NCBI GenBank assembly: GCA_035578905.1
Contig: JAQJVL010000293.1
Span: 1-64,000, forward strand
Length of the DNA stretch: 64,000 bases
Direction: 5' to 3'
DNA from: Stictocephala bisonia
Lineage: Eukaryota > Arthropoda > Insecta > Hemiptera > Membracidae
The stretch's first letter is position 1, and each line of letters starts with the position of its first letter. Shown piece by piece: positions 34,612 to 46,767 of this stretch. The translations under genes and the position numbers were made by a program. The notes beneath the pieces are model-generated. The model was not told the origin of the DNA and made no database searches. It worked only from the letters and a program-made list of their open reading frames with translations.

Positions 34612-37600
34612 GATTACATGTTTGTCTAGCACAACATCCATTGATCATAATCCAACCGTTATAGTTGCATGCAAGCACAAACATTGTCTCTAAGCATTGT
34701 AAAGCCTTGTTTGTTTTGGGTATGTTTCATCCCCATATCATAAGTTAATTGTTTGTCTAGTACATCCTCTAATGACATAATCCAACCTGAGTAGATCCAT
34801 ATAAGCAAGGACCAATACAAACATTATCTCTAAGCAAGGGTACATTCTTGTTTTGTTTGGATATGTTTCATCCCTATATATGTGTACATAAGTTAATTGT
34901 TTGTCTAGTACAACCTCCAATGACATAATCCAACCTGAGTAGATCCATACAAGCAAGGACCAATACAAACATTGTCTCTAAGCACGGGTACATTCTTGTT
35001 TTGTTTGGGTATGTTTCATCCCTATATCAGTGTACATAGGTTAATTGTTTGTCTAGTACAACATTCAATGACATAATCCAACCTGAGTAAATCCATACAA
35101 GCAAGGAATAATACAAACATTGTCTCTAAGCATGGGTACATTCTTGTTTTGTTTAAGTATGTTTCATCCCTATATCAGTGTACATAGGTTAATTGTTTGT
35201 CTAGTATAACGTCCAATGACATAATCCAACCTGAGTAGATCCATACAAGCAAGGACCAATACAAACATTATCTCTAAGCATGGGTACATTCTTGTTTTGT
35301 TTGGATATGTTTCATCCCTATATATGTGTACATAGGTTAATTGTTTGTCTATTACATCCTCCAATGACATAATCCAACCTGAGTAAATCCATACCAGCAA
35401 GGACCAATACAAACATTGTCTCTAAGCATGGGTATATTCTTGTTTTGTTTAGGTATGTTTCATCCCTATATCAGTGTACATAGGTTAATTGTTTGTGTAG
35501 TACAACATTCAATGACATAATCCAACCTGAGTAAATCCATACAAGCAAGGAATAATACAAACATTGTCTCTAAGCACGGGTACATTCTTGTTTTGTTTGG
35601 GTATGTTTCATCCCTATATCAGTGTACATAGGTTAATTGTTTGTGTAGTACAACATTCAATGACATAATCCAACCTGAGTAAATCCATACCAGCAAGGAC
35701 CAATACAAACATTGTCTCTAAGCATGGGTATATTCTTGTTTTGTTTAGGTATGTTTCATCCCTATATCAGTGTACATAGGTTAATTGTTTGTGTAGTACA
35801 ACATTCAATGACATAATCCAACCTGAGTAAATCCATACAAGCAAGGAATAATACAAACATTGTCTCTAAGCACGGGTACATTCTTGTTTTGTTTAGGTAT
35901 GTTTCATCCCTATATCAGTGTACATAGGTTAATTGTTTGTGTAGTACAACATTCAATGACATAATCCAACCTGAGTAAATCCATACCAGCAAGGACCAAT
36001 ACAAACATTGTCTCTAAGCATGGGTATATTCTTGTTTTGTTTAGGTATGTTTCATCCCTATATCAGTGTACATAGGTTAATTGTTTGTGTAGTACAACAT
36101 TCAATGACATAATCCAACCTGAGTAAATCCATACAAGCAAGGAATAATACAAACATTGTCTCTAAGCACGGGTACATTCTTGTTTTGTTTAGGTATGTTT
36201 CATCCCTATATCAGTGTACATAGGTTAATTGTTTGTCTAGTATAACGTCCAATGACATAATCCAACCTGAGTAGATCCATACAAGCAAGGACCAATACAA
36301 ACATTGTCTCTAAGCACGGGTACATTCTTGTTTTGTTTGGATATGTTTCATCCCTATATCAGTGTACATAGGTTAATTGTTTGTGTAGTACAACATTCAA
36401 TGACATAATCCAACCTGAGTAAATCCATACAAGCAAGGAATAATACAAACATTGTCTCTAAGCAAGGGTATATTCTTGTTTTGTTTAAGTATGTTTCATC
36501 CCTATATCAGTGTACATAGGTTAATTGTTTGTCTAGTATAACGTCCAATGACATAATCCAACCTGAGTAGATCCATACAAGCAAGGACCAATACAAACAT
36601 TGTCTCTAAGCACGGGTACATTCTTGTTTTGTTTGGATATGTTTCATCCCTATATCAGTGTACATAGGTTAATTGTTTGTCTAGTATAACGTCCAATGAC
36701 ATAATCCAACCTGAGTAGATCCATACAAGCAAGGACCAATACAAACATTGTCTCTAAGCACGGGTACATTCTTGTTTTGTTTGGGTATGTTTCATCCCTA
36801 TATCAGTGTACATAGGTTAATTGTTTGTCTAGTATAACGTCCAATGACATAATCCAACCTGAGTAGATCCATACAAGCAAGGACCAATACAAACATTGTC
36901 TCTAAGCACGGGTACATTCTTGTTTTGTTTGGATATGTTTCATCCCTATATCAGTGTACATAGGTTAATTGTTTGTCTAGTACAACATTCAATGACATAA
37001 GCCAACTTGAGAGGATCCATATAAGCAAGGACCAATACAAACATTGTCTCTAAGCACGGGTACATTCTTGTTTTGTTTAAGTATGTTTCATCCCTATATC
37101 AGTGTACATAGGTTAATTGTTTGTCTAGTACAACATTCAATGACATAAGCCAACTTGAGAGGATCCATATAAGCAAGGACCAATACAAACATTGTCTCTA
37201 AGCACGGGTACATTCTTGTTTTGTTTAAGTATGTTTCATCCCTATATCAGTGTACATAGGTTAATTGTTTGTCTAGTATAACGTCCAATGACATAATCCA
37301 ACCTGAGTAGATCCATACAAGCAAGGACCAATACAAACATTGTCTCTAAGCACGGGTACATTCTTGTTTTGTTTGGATATGTTTCATCCCTATATCAGTG
37401 TACATAGGTTAATTGTTTGTCTAGTATAACGTCCAATGACATAATCCAACCTGAGTAGATCCATACAAGCAAGGACCAATACAAACATTATCTCTAAGCA
37501 TGGGTACATTCTTGTTTTGTTTGGATATGTTTCATCCCTATATATGTGTACATAGGTTAATTGTTTGTCTATTACATCCTCCAATGACATAATCCAACCT

Positions 37601-38285
37601 GAGTAAATCCATACCAGCAAGGACCAATACAAACATTGTCTCTAAGCATGGGTATATTCTTGTTTTGTTTAGGTATGTTTCATCCCTATATCAGTGTACA
37701 TAGGTTAATTGTTTGTGTAGTACAACATTCAATGACATAATCCAACCTGAGTAAATCCATACAAGCAAGGAATAATACAAACATTGTCTCTAAGCACGGG
37801 TACATTCTTGTTTTGTTTGGGTATGTTTCATCCCTATATCAGTGTACATAGGTTAATTGTTTGTGTAGTACAACATTCAATGACATAATCCAACCTGAGT
37901 AAATCCATACAAGCAAGGAATAATACAAACATTGTCTCTAAGCATGGGTACATTCTTGTTTTGTTTGGATATGTTTCATCCCTATATCAGTGTACATAGG
38001 TTAATTGTTTGTCTAGTACAACATTCAGTGACATAATCCAACCTGAGTAGATCCATACAAGCAAGGACCAATACAAACATTGTCTCTAAGCATGGGTATA
38101 TTCTTGTTTTGTTTGGGTATGTTTCATCCCTATATCAGTGTACATAGGTTAATTGTTTGTCTAGTACAACATTCAGTGACATAATCCAACCTGAGTAGAT
38201 CCATACAAGCAAAAACATTGTCTCTAAGCACGGGAGTGTGCCCTTGTTCTGTTTGTGTAGGGCTATATTAGTCCCTCTACACCAC
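34612..38285. repeat. 148-bp satellite array, about 25 copies
   Basis: The word ttaattgtttgt begins at 34893, 35041 and 35189, fixing the period at 148 bp. The first unit (34612-34740) and the last (after 38220) are diverged, as is usual at array edges. Internal units differ at a limited set of positions (ctagtacaac/ctagtataac/gtgtagtacaac, caccaatac/gaataatac, gcacggg/gcatggg). A dimer (296 bp) alternates between about 35390 and 36180. A longer block recurs 2220 bp apart (15 units): 35170-35412 equals 37390-37632. Minus-strand frames in it are repeat artefacts. Confidence 0.97.
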
Positions 38286-40135
38286 TATATTAGTGTAAAA
38301 GTGGTTTGATCATCTTATTTTCATATCTAAACTAATTACAATTCGTTTATAGCATAACTAATCAACTAGATGACAACTAATCTAAATGACAAACTTAACT
38401 AATCAAGCCAAGCCCACTACAACCTTATGTTGTATGTTTAGAAGACTTAGTAGAAACCAAATTGGGATAAAATATGTAAAAACTTTTAAAAGTGCATTAA
38501 TTTTATTTAGTTAAACAGTTTTTATTATTTTTTTTAACTAATCAAGTTTTCTAATCATATACAGTTAAATTGTAATTATTTGTCCCTCCAGGGAAAATCA
38601 CTAATATTACGTGATAACAATTCATAAATAGTATATATTTATGCTTAAAATATTATATTGTTTCATTAACATCCCTAGTCACTTAGCAATGACTACAGTC
38701 CCATGAGCGTTGTACCGACTAGTATTCCTCAGGCCAAAACCTAAGCGACTAAATCGCCACGCCAATATTTTTATTTATTTTTATAATTTAATTCTTTTGT
38801 TACGAATAGGGGTGTACATAAAACATTAGGATATCCATTATTTATTTCCATACATGGAAAAAGATTTACTCTGATGTTTTAATGTAGTAAACAAGTATTT
38901 TAGTACCAGCAAATATGTCTACAAAATATTTGTATTCCAAATAAAAATAAACATTTTAATTTCAATTAATTTTATTATTTTACTAAACTATTGATGAAAA
39001 TACTTTAGTCACTCTAACTGTATCAATCAAGTTACATTAATTCGATAAGTATATTAATCGGTACATAACTTATCGATATTTCTGTTTTGGTATTTGATCT
39101 TCTTAATATTTCCGCGCTTACAAAAAAGTAGGGGACGTCCCTGATATACTTTTTTGTTATACCCCACGTCATTACTAGTTACGCCCATGACATCTTGGCT
39201 GTTGGCCTAAGTAGTGTCAGATGGTAGTTAGCTTTACTCGTTAAGCTCTTTTCATCTCAGCTAGTAAGTGGCTCGTACAGACTTGAATGAACACAGGTTC
39301 GTCCAGCGTACAGCAATGCGTCACATGTTAGATAAGACGACAACTAACTTATGTGACCTAACAAATTTATGTAGTACACATTTAAAATTAAATACAAACT
39401 AATATTTTAGAGTTTTTTTACATTTTATAAACGTACAAAACGTTAGATTTCGAAGTAAAATTCACTTAAAAAGCACTTTATGGGTATTGTATTTCAACTG
39501 TAAACCCTTGGTGTATGTTCATGTGGAACTGAAATATTCCTTGATAAACACAGTAAGTTATTTTTAAGTAATATTACAATGTTAAATTATTACGCTAACA
39601 TGACGTGTTCTTTAACATAGTAGACTATGGAGTTTTTCACGACGCGATATAATAATATAGATATAAACATGTTAAGAGGAAAAATAAGTGGTAAAGTTGT
39701 ACAAGCTTGATTTTCACAACTTAATTTTTAAACATTCAGTGATTTGTTAAACAATGTATCAATTAAAAAAAGTGTTGCTAGCTGTAAAAAAAAGGCCTTA
39801 TATAGAAAATATTTAATAACGGCATCATTATCATTCGACTTATAGCACTGTGCGCCTGCAACAATACAGCCTGTTGAACACCTGCGAACCGGGGGATAGG
39901 CAAGCCGCTGTAAATATCAGTATTCTACATACTACTAAGTAATGAGACTAATACTTAGTAATGTTTGGATCATATGTATTTTTCTATATTTCAAGGAGGG
40001 TTTACAGTTTTGGAAATTTAGGGATGAGTCTTTCAGCAGTATTTTGCTCACATTTACAAGGCACGTGCATGGAACGTGTACGGAATTGTACGTTAATGGA
40101 AGGGTAGGTGAGCCACTACATCTTACGTGTATGTG
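38286..40135. other. AT-rich stretch between two satellite arrays
   Basis: Apart from the weak SINE-like segment at 38690-38780, no gene or array is supported. A 9-bp inverted repeat lies at 39933-39960 (10-base loop). Confidence 0.45.
38690..38780 (-). mobile_element. Weak tRNA-derived SINE-like segment
   Basis: On the minus strand ggcgtggcgatttagtcgct is followed about 40 bases later by tcggtacaacgctc, which resembles a decayed B box (GGTTCGAATCC). The segment is less AT-rich than its flanks. Only one copy is visible, and the B box has about four changes. Confidence 0.3.
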
Positions 40136-43100
40136 ACTATTAATGGTGCCCACAGTTCTGAGAGGTTAGCTGTTCTGGCTCAGATTGATCTGTTCCTCTC
40201 ACCACCACACTTTACAAACTTTTCTGCCATTAACTTTTGGGGATATTAATGGTGGCCCCAGCTCTGAGAGGTAAGCTGTTCCTCTCACCACCACACTTTA
40301 CAAACTGGTCTGCCATTAACTGTCGGGTATATTAATGGTGCCCCCAGCTCTGGAGGGTTAGCTGTTCTGGCTCAGATTGATCTATTCCTCTCACCACCAC
40401 ACTTTACAAACTGGTCTGCCATTAACTGTTTGTAATATTAATGGTGCCCCCAGCTCTGGAGGGTTAGCTGTTCTGGCTCAGTTTGATCTATTCCTGTCAC
40501 CACCACACTTTACAAACTGGTCTGCCATTAACTTTTTGTAATATTAATGGTGCCCACAGCTCTGGAGGGTTAGCTGTTCTGGTTCAGATTGATCTATTCC
40601 TCTCACCACCACACTTTACAAACTGGTCTGCCATTAACTGTTTGTAATATTAATGGTGCCCCCAGCTCTGGAGGGTTAGCTGTTCTGGCTCAGTTTGATC
40701 TATTCCTGTCACCACCACACTTTACAAACTGGTCTGCCATTAACTGTTTGTAATATTAATGGTGCCCACAGCTCTGGAGGGTTAGCTGTTCTGGCTCAGA
40801 TTGATCTATTCCTCTCACCACCACACTTTACAAACTGGTCTGCCATTAACTGTTTGTAATATTAATGGTGCCCACAGCTCTGGAGGGTTAGCTGTTCTGG
40901 CTCAGATTGATCTATTCCTCTCACCACCACACTTTACAAACTGGTCTGCCATTAACTGTTTGTAATATTAATGGTGCCCACAGCTCTGGAGGGTTAGCTG
41001 TTCTGGCTCAGTTTGATCTATTCCTGTCACCACCACACTTTACAAACTGGTCTGCCATTAACTGTTTGTAATATTAATGGTGCCCACAGCTCTGGAGGGT
41101 TAGCTGTTCTGGCTCAGATTGATCTATTCTTCTCACCACCACACTTTACAAACTGGTCTGCCATTAACTGTTTGTAATATTAATGGTGCCCACAGCTCTG
41201 GAGGGTTAGCTTATCTGGCTCAGATTGATCTGTTCCTCTCACCACCACACTTTACAAACTTTTCTGCCATTAACTTTTGGGGATATTAATGGTGGCCCCA
41301 GCTCTGAGAGGTAATCTGTTCCTCTCACCACCACACTTTACAAACTGGTCTGCCATTAACTGTTGGGTATATTAATGGTGCCCCCAGCTCTGGGAGGTTA
41401 GCTGTTCTGGCTCAGATTGATCTGTTCCTCTCACCACCACACTTTACAAACTGGTCTGCCATTAACTGTTGGGAATATTAATGGTGCCCCCAGCTCTGGG
41501 AGGTTAGCTGTTCTGGCTCAGATTGATCTGTTCCTCTCACCACCACACTTTACAAACTGGTCTACCATTAACTGTTGGGAATATTAATGGTGCCCCCAGC
41601 TCTGGCAGGTTAGCTGTTCTGGTTCAGATTGATCTATTCCTCTCACCACCACACTTTACAAACTGGTCTGCCATTAACTGTTTGGTAATATTAATGGTGC
41701 CCCCAGCTCTGGAGGGTTAGCTGTTCTGGCTCAGTTTGATCTATTCCTGTCACCACCACACTTTACAAACTGGTCTGCCATTAACTGTTTGGTAATATTA
41801 ATGGTGCCCACAGCTCTGGGAGGTTAGCTGTTCTGGCTCAGATTGATCTGTTCCTCTCACTACCACACTTTACAAACTGGTCTGCCATTAACTGTTGGGA
41901 ATATTAATGGTGCCCACAGCTCTGGAGGGTTAGCTGTTCTGGCTCAGATTGATCTATTCCTCTCACCACCACACTTTACAAACTGGTCTGCCATTAACTG
42001 TTTGTAATATTAATGGTGCCCACAGCTCTGGAGGGTTAGCTGTTCTGGCTCAGTTTGATCTATTCCTGTCACCACCACACTTTACAAACTGGTCTGCCAT
42101 TAACTGTTTGTAATATTAATGGTGCCCACAGCTCTGGAGGGTTAGCTGTTCTGGCTCAGATTGATCTATTCTTCTCACCACCACACTTTACAAACTGGTC
42201 TGCCATTAACTGTTTGTAATATTAATGGTGCCCACAGCTCTGGAGGGTTAGCTTATCTGGCTCAGATTGATCTGTTCCTCTCACCACCACACTTTACAAA
42301 CTTTTCTGCCATTAACTTTTGGGGATATTAATGGTGGCCCCAGCTCTGAGAGGTAAGCTGTTCCTCTCACCACCACACTTTACAAACTGGTCTGCCATTA
42401 ACTGTCGGGTATATTAATGGTGCCCCCAGCTCTGGAGGGTTAGCTGTTCTGGCTCAGATTGATCTATTCCTCTCACCACCACACTTTACAAACTGGTCTG
42501 CCATTAACTGTTTGTAATATTAATGGTGCCCCCAGCTCTGGAGGGTTAGCTGTTCTGGCTCAGTTTGATCTATTCCTGTCACCACCACACTTTACAAACT
42601 GGTCTGCCATTAACTGTTTGTAATATTAATGGTGCCCACAGCTCTGGAGGGTTAGCTGTTCTGGTTCAGATTGATCTATTCCTCTCACCACCACACTTTA
42701 CAAACTGGTCTGCCATTAACTGTTTGTAATATTAATGGTGCCCACAGCTCTGGAGGGTTAGCTGTTCTGGCTCAGATTGATCTATTCCTCTCACCACCAC
42801 ACTTTACAAACTGGTCTGCCATTAACTGTCGGGTATATTATTGGTGCCCCCAGCTCTGGAGGGTTAGCTGTTCTGGCTCAGATTGATCTATTCCTCTCAC
42901 CACCACACTTTACAAACTGGTCTGCCACTAACTGTTTGTAATATTAATGGTGCCCCCAGCTCTGGAGGGTTAGCTGTTCTGGTTCAGTATGATCTATTCC
43001 TGTCACCACCACACTTTACAAACTGGTCTGCCATTAACTGTTTGTAATATTAATGGTGCCCCCAGCTCTGGAGGGTTAGCTGTTCTGGTTCAGTATGATC

Positions 43101-43234
43101 TATTCCTGTCACCACCACACTTTACAAACTGGTCTGCCATTAATTGTTTGTAATATTAATGGTGCCCCCAGCTCTGGAGGGTTAGCTGTTCTGGCTCAGA
43201 TTGATCTATTCCTCTCACCACCACACTTTACAAA
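40136..43234. repeat. 106-bp satellite array, about 29-30 copies
   Basis: The unit starts attaatggtgcccacagctc, continues tggagggttagctgttctgg and ends gccattaactgtttgtaat. The word ttaatggtg at 40756 and 40862 fixes the 106-bp period. A short monomer lacking about 20 bp (gaggtaagctgttcctctc) marks a higher-order unit. The preceding word cttttctgcc falls at 40219, 41259 and 42301, i.e. every 1040-1042 bp (nine full units plus the short one). The array ends within a unit at 43234. Short plus-strand frames inside are artefacts. Confidence 0.97.
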
Positions 43235-44389
43235 TCTGTAAATTGTTATAAATAAAAGGATCCCTAAACCATAAATGTGTTCATACCATTAAATCATATC
43301 ATTTACAATCATGTGTTTTTATATTTATAAGTGTTTTGGTAGTAATCAATTAAAGTGAAAATGTGTTATAGTATTTCTTTAACGTGTACTGTACTTTTAA
43401 GACTATCAGATTCTATTAACATAATAAGCTAATATGCATGTATTATTTTCGAACTATAAGTAAAAAAAAGTAACATTCACTCATTTTCAATAACAATTAT
43501 TATTAAAACGAAAAATTACTATGAAAGTTTTTGTTAGATAATGTCAGAGTATTCTATTAGTCCCACTTCTACTAAATATTAAATTATTATGTTTATATAA
43601 GAATATAAGCTAAATTACTTTGCTTTAAAAGTTCCCAGTCTTTAAATGTATAAGTTGCAGCAAAAAAACATAAATCTCATATCTAGTCTTATCACGAAGC
43701 ATATTCTGCAGTCAATTAAGTATAAATAATAACCATATCGGGAATCGAAAAAATTAATTTTGTTTGATCAGAAACAAAATAAGTCATGTGAAATTTCTTC
43801 ATTATTACGATAGTATAAATACATACCTGGTATGAGTCGTAAATTAGTTTTGTTGGTGAAGACAGTTTGTCTACCTCGAGGGATATTGCTTTTAATATTA
43901 GGTTTAAGGCCGTGATTGACTGTTGAAGAGCTCGTCTGAACTGGCAATTCACAGCAGCTGGTCCGTTCCTAGTTTTTGATTCTGTTTACAAAAATATTCA
44001 TGACTTTAACTGGCAGATTATGACAGATATCTATGATTTACCAAATAATTCCAACTACTTTTAACTAAAAATATTCTGATACATCACCATAGGATTTTAA
44101 TGGATACGCCAAAATTGCTGAATATTTTATGATAAACCTCAGAGAGATAACATATTTACCATGCAGAAATCACCTATAGGTAGTATTTCTCAAAGCCAGT
44201 TATGGAACACCTTATAAGTTAAAATAATTGTCTGGAAGGTTCTAGTTCCTTAAACATGCAATGCAAGGGAACCTGTGGATGAAGAAAACCGTAAAATAGA
44301 CCCTGAATGGCAAAAATAGGTTACAAAAACCAGTTTTCCTGGGGAGAAGTAAGTCTTTATACATTTTCGGAAATGTTGTGTCATATATT
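43235..44389. other. AT-rich stretch, no feature seen
   Basis: The 78-codon minus frame at 43716-43952 has no recognisable family. No other feature. Confidence 0.45.
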
Positions 44390-44558
44390 TCTTTTTTATT
44401 TTTAAAAATATGACATATTTTTTCAGGATAACGTCGTTATAGGATAACCTTTCTAACCCATCAAGCTGAATTTAGTTTGACCTCCCAGGATTTGAACCGG
44501 TGAACCCCTGCATTGAAGTCAGTAGCGCTAACCACTAGACTAGTAAAAGGACTCTATA
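44390..44558 (-). mobile_element. tRNA-derived SINE
   Basis: On the minus strand, starting near 44558, the sequence ctagtggttagcgctactga carries a good A box. About 35 bases later comes ccggttcaaatcctggg, a B box (GGTTCAAATCC) with a paired T stem. The body (gggttagaaaggttatccta, then acgacgttatcc) follows and ends in an A/T-rich tail (atttttaaaaataaaaaag) near 44390. A head, unrelated body and A/T tail are the expected SINE layout. The head differs from the families at 343/27569 and at 15022. Confidence 0.65.
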
Positions 44559-46767
44559 GTAAGTTTCTTTGTAAATTAGCTAATAAATCACTCCTATCTT
44601 CAGCATAGTTGAGGCATTTTTAAGCTAAATTACTGGAAACATAATTATGTTTTTATGCTTTACCCTAAAGCTAATTAAAGAAATAATTTGTCCTATTTTC
44701 ATTTTTAATTAAGTCGGACATGAGGTGCATATAAAATACAGATCTTTATTACGACGTCGTTAAATGCACACCTGATATCTGTAATAAATTGTTGTAACTA
44801 CCGGTTTTAATTGTAGTATTAAAAGCGTTTACCAACATGAATATATACATAAATATCTAAAACCAAGGAACTGACTTTTACTATAAACATATTGTTTTAA
44901 TGTTAAGTAAAAATAGGACTAAATGTCCTGACTATGCCATACAAAAACATTTCATAGTTATTTTTCATTTTAATAATCATTATTGAACATGAGTGTATAT
45001 TTTTTTTGTTTTCTAATCAATGTTTGAAAATAATATATTAGCCTGTTATGTTAATAGAATCTGGCAGTGTTAAATAAAAAAATATATTCCTTATACTGTA
45101 CGATATACTGTAAATGTTTTAAGTAATGCTTTGATTTAACGCCGTGTTCCACAACTCACGATAACTCTGCAATAAAGTGATTCGCATTGTTCAACTTAAA
45201 GAAAATATGTTCCTTTTGACTTGCTAATATGATTGATTATTTACTTGTTAGTAAAATTATAGTTTTACAAAACAAATGAACTAAAATAATTAAATTATAT
45301 TCAGCATTTCAAGTATTGATAACGGGCTGTAGCTGTACTGATCTTTTCATTATAGGTTGTGGTGAGACGAGGAATGCGGGGTTGAATCAAAACATTCCTA
45401 AAAATATTGACGGTACAGCTGAGTATACTTGACTGAATGTAAAAGCATGTACAGTTTTACTGACTTTTTAAACTATGTGAAAGCAAATATTAACGAATAT
45501 AGTCTATCGGAATTTGTTGTAAAAATAAGTGTATTCACAATTTGGTATTTTATTTACTAAAACTATATTAAATTGTAATTTGTAATATGAGCCAAGTCTT
45601 ACTACATACATACTTCATTAACCATTAATAGTCAATTTTCTATCTTTTTATTCGATGGGATACTCTTAGTTTTTGAGATATTATATCTTATTAATTACGA
45701 GTTAATAAATAGAATTAAAATATTTTGGCTCTTTCGTGTTATGGCACTTTAGTTGAATTTGAATATGGAAATATTATTTGTGGTATTCATGAATTATTCA
45801 CTTAGAGTTCTAACTTTAAATGACTTAAAGAACTACTTTCCACAGAGTTGGGGTTTACTTGTTGTTAATGTCTGCCATTACACGTCTGCTGACTTTCTTA
45901 CTTTAACTACTGATGTTTCTATTTCTTTATTAACTCTAAATAGTTAGCTGGTAACTTTTGTCTTTCCCTCTAAACCTATTTTTAAATATATTTAATCTAC
46001 TACAAAACATTTAAAAGTTCAGTAACACACATTCTAATGTGCTTTCTGACTTGCTATATGTGATTAGCATGTCGGAATAAATTTAAATACATTTTGGTAT
46101 TTGTATGATATATATTGAAGATAAACGTTGATTGCTCCTTACAATTTTATTTTAAGGGCACATTTAAGACTTAATGATTTTTTAAAACTAATTTATAAAA
46201 ATACGCGAAGAAACTTTACAAAACATAATGAAGCTATCGTAAAAGCATTAATTATATTTAATATTCCCCATTCATATATGTTTTTAGTTCTTAGAACTGA
46301 ATTTAAGAAAATATTTAAAATTTTAGAACTAAATTTCTCTTACACCATGCCACATTGATACGGGGCATAAATTAAATATTTATGTAATTAAATATTTCTG
46401 TGATTAAATATTTCTGTAAATAGTTTTGTAAATAAACTGTAAGGATATAAAAAATAAATATACAGGTCCACTAGCAAAACAAATTAATCACGATTAAAAC
46501 TGAATCAAAGAAATTGATTGACAATTTGAAAAACACTCACTATTTTTTTAAATTAGCCAAACTAAATGCATTAGATATTAACTATCTAGTCTTAATTTGA
46601 TTACTTTTTGTTCTTTTGAATTATGTATTGTTTCAGTTTATAATGCAAATAAAAAATATACTCCTCTATGTAATAATAAACTGAATCTAAATATTTAATG
46701 GCTACTGAAACAAAACAAATCCTTGTTATATAATTGGTAAACACAATTAACACTTTAAACAGTTAAT
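44559..46767. other. AT-rich intergenic stretch
   Basis: Short open frames at 45753-45947 and 46128-46358 show no family pattern. A small direct repeat of aattaaatatttctgt occurs at about 46385-46420. Nothing else is supported. Confidence 0.45.

Noticed and set aside
34738..37632. Repeated 76-80-codon minus-strand frames in the 148-bp array
   Set aside because: Identical frames recur because the DNA is a satellite. Most units break the frame, and there is no sign of selection on protein.
39933..39960. 9-bp inverted repeat with 10-base loop as a functional hairpin
   Set aside because: Short and AT-rich, expected by chance in a window of this size.
41523..42886. Frames of 65 and 71 codons in the 106-bp array
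   Set aside because: They are carried by the repeat and open only where small indels happen to keep frame.
4950..43234. Link between the ggggcaccat end of the foldback candidate and the ttaatggtgccc word of the 106-bp satellite
   Set aside because: The shared word is about nine bases and nothing else aligns, so common origin is not supported.
44477..44558. Functional tRNA gene on the minus strand
   Set aside because: The head has good A and B boxes but lacks a convincing acceptor stem and runs into a body with an A/T tail, as in a SINE.
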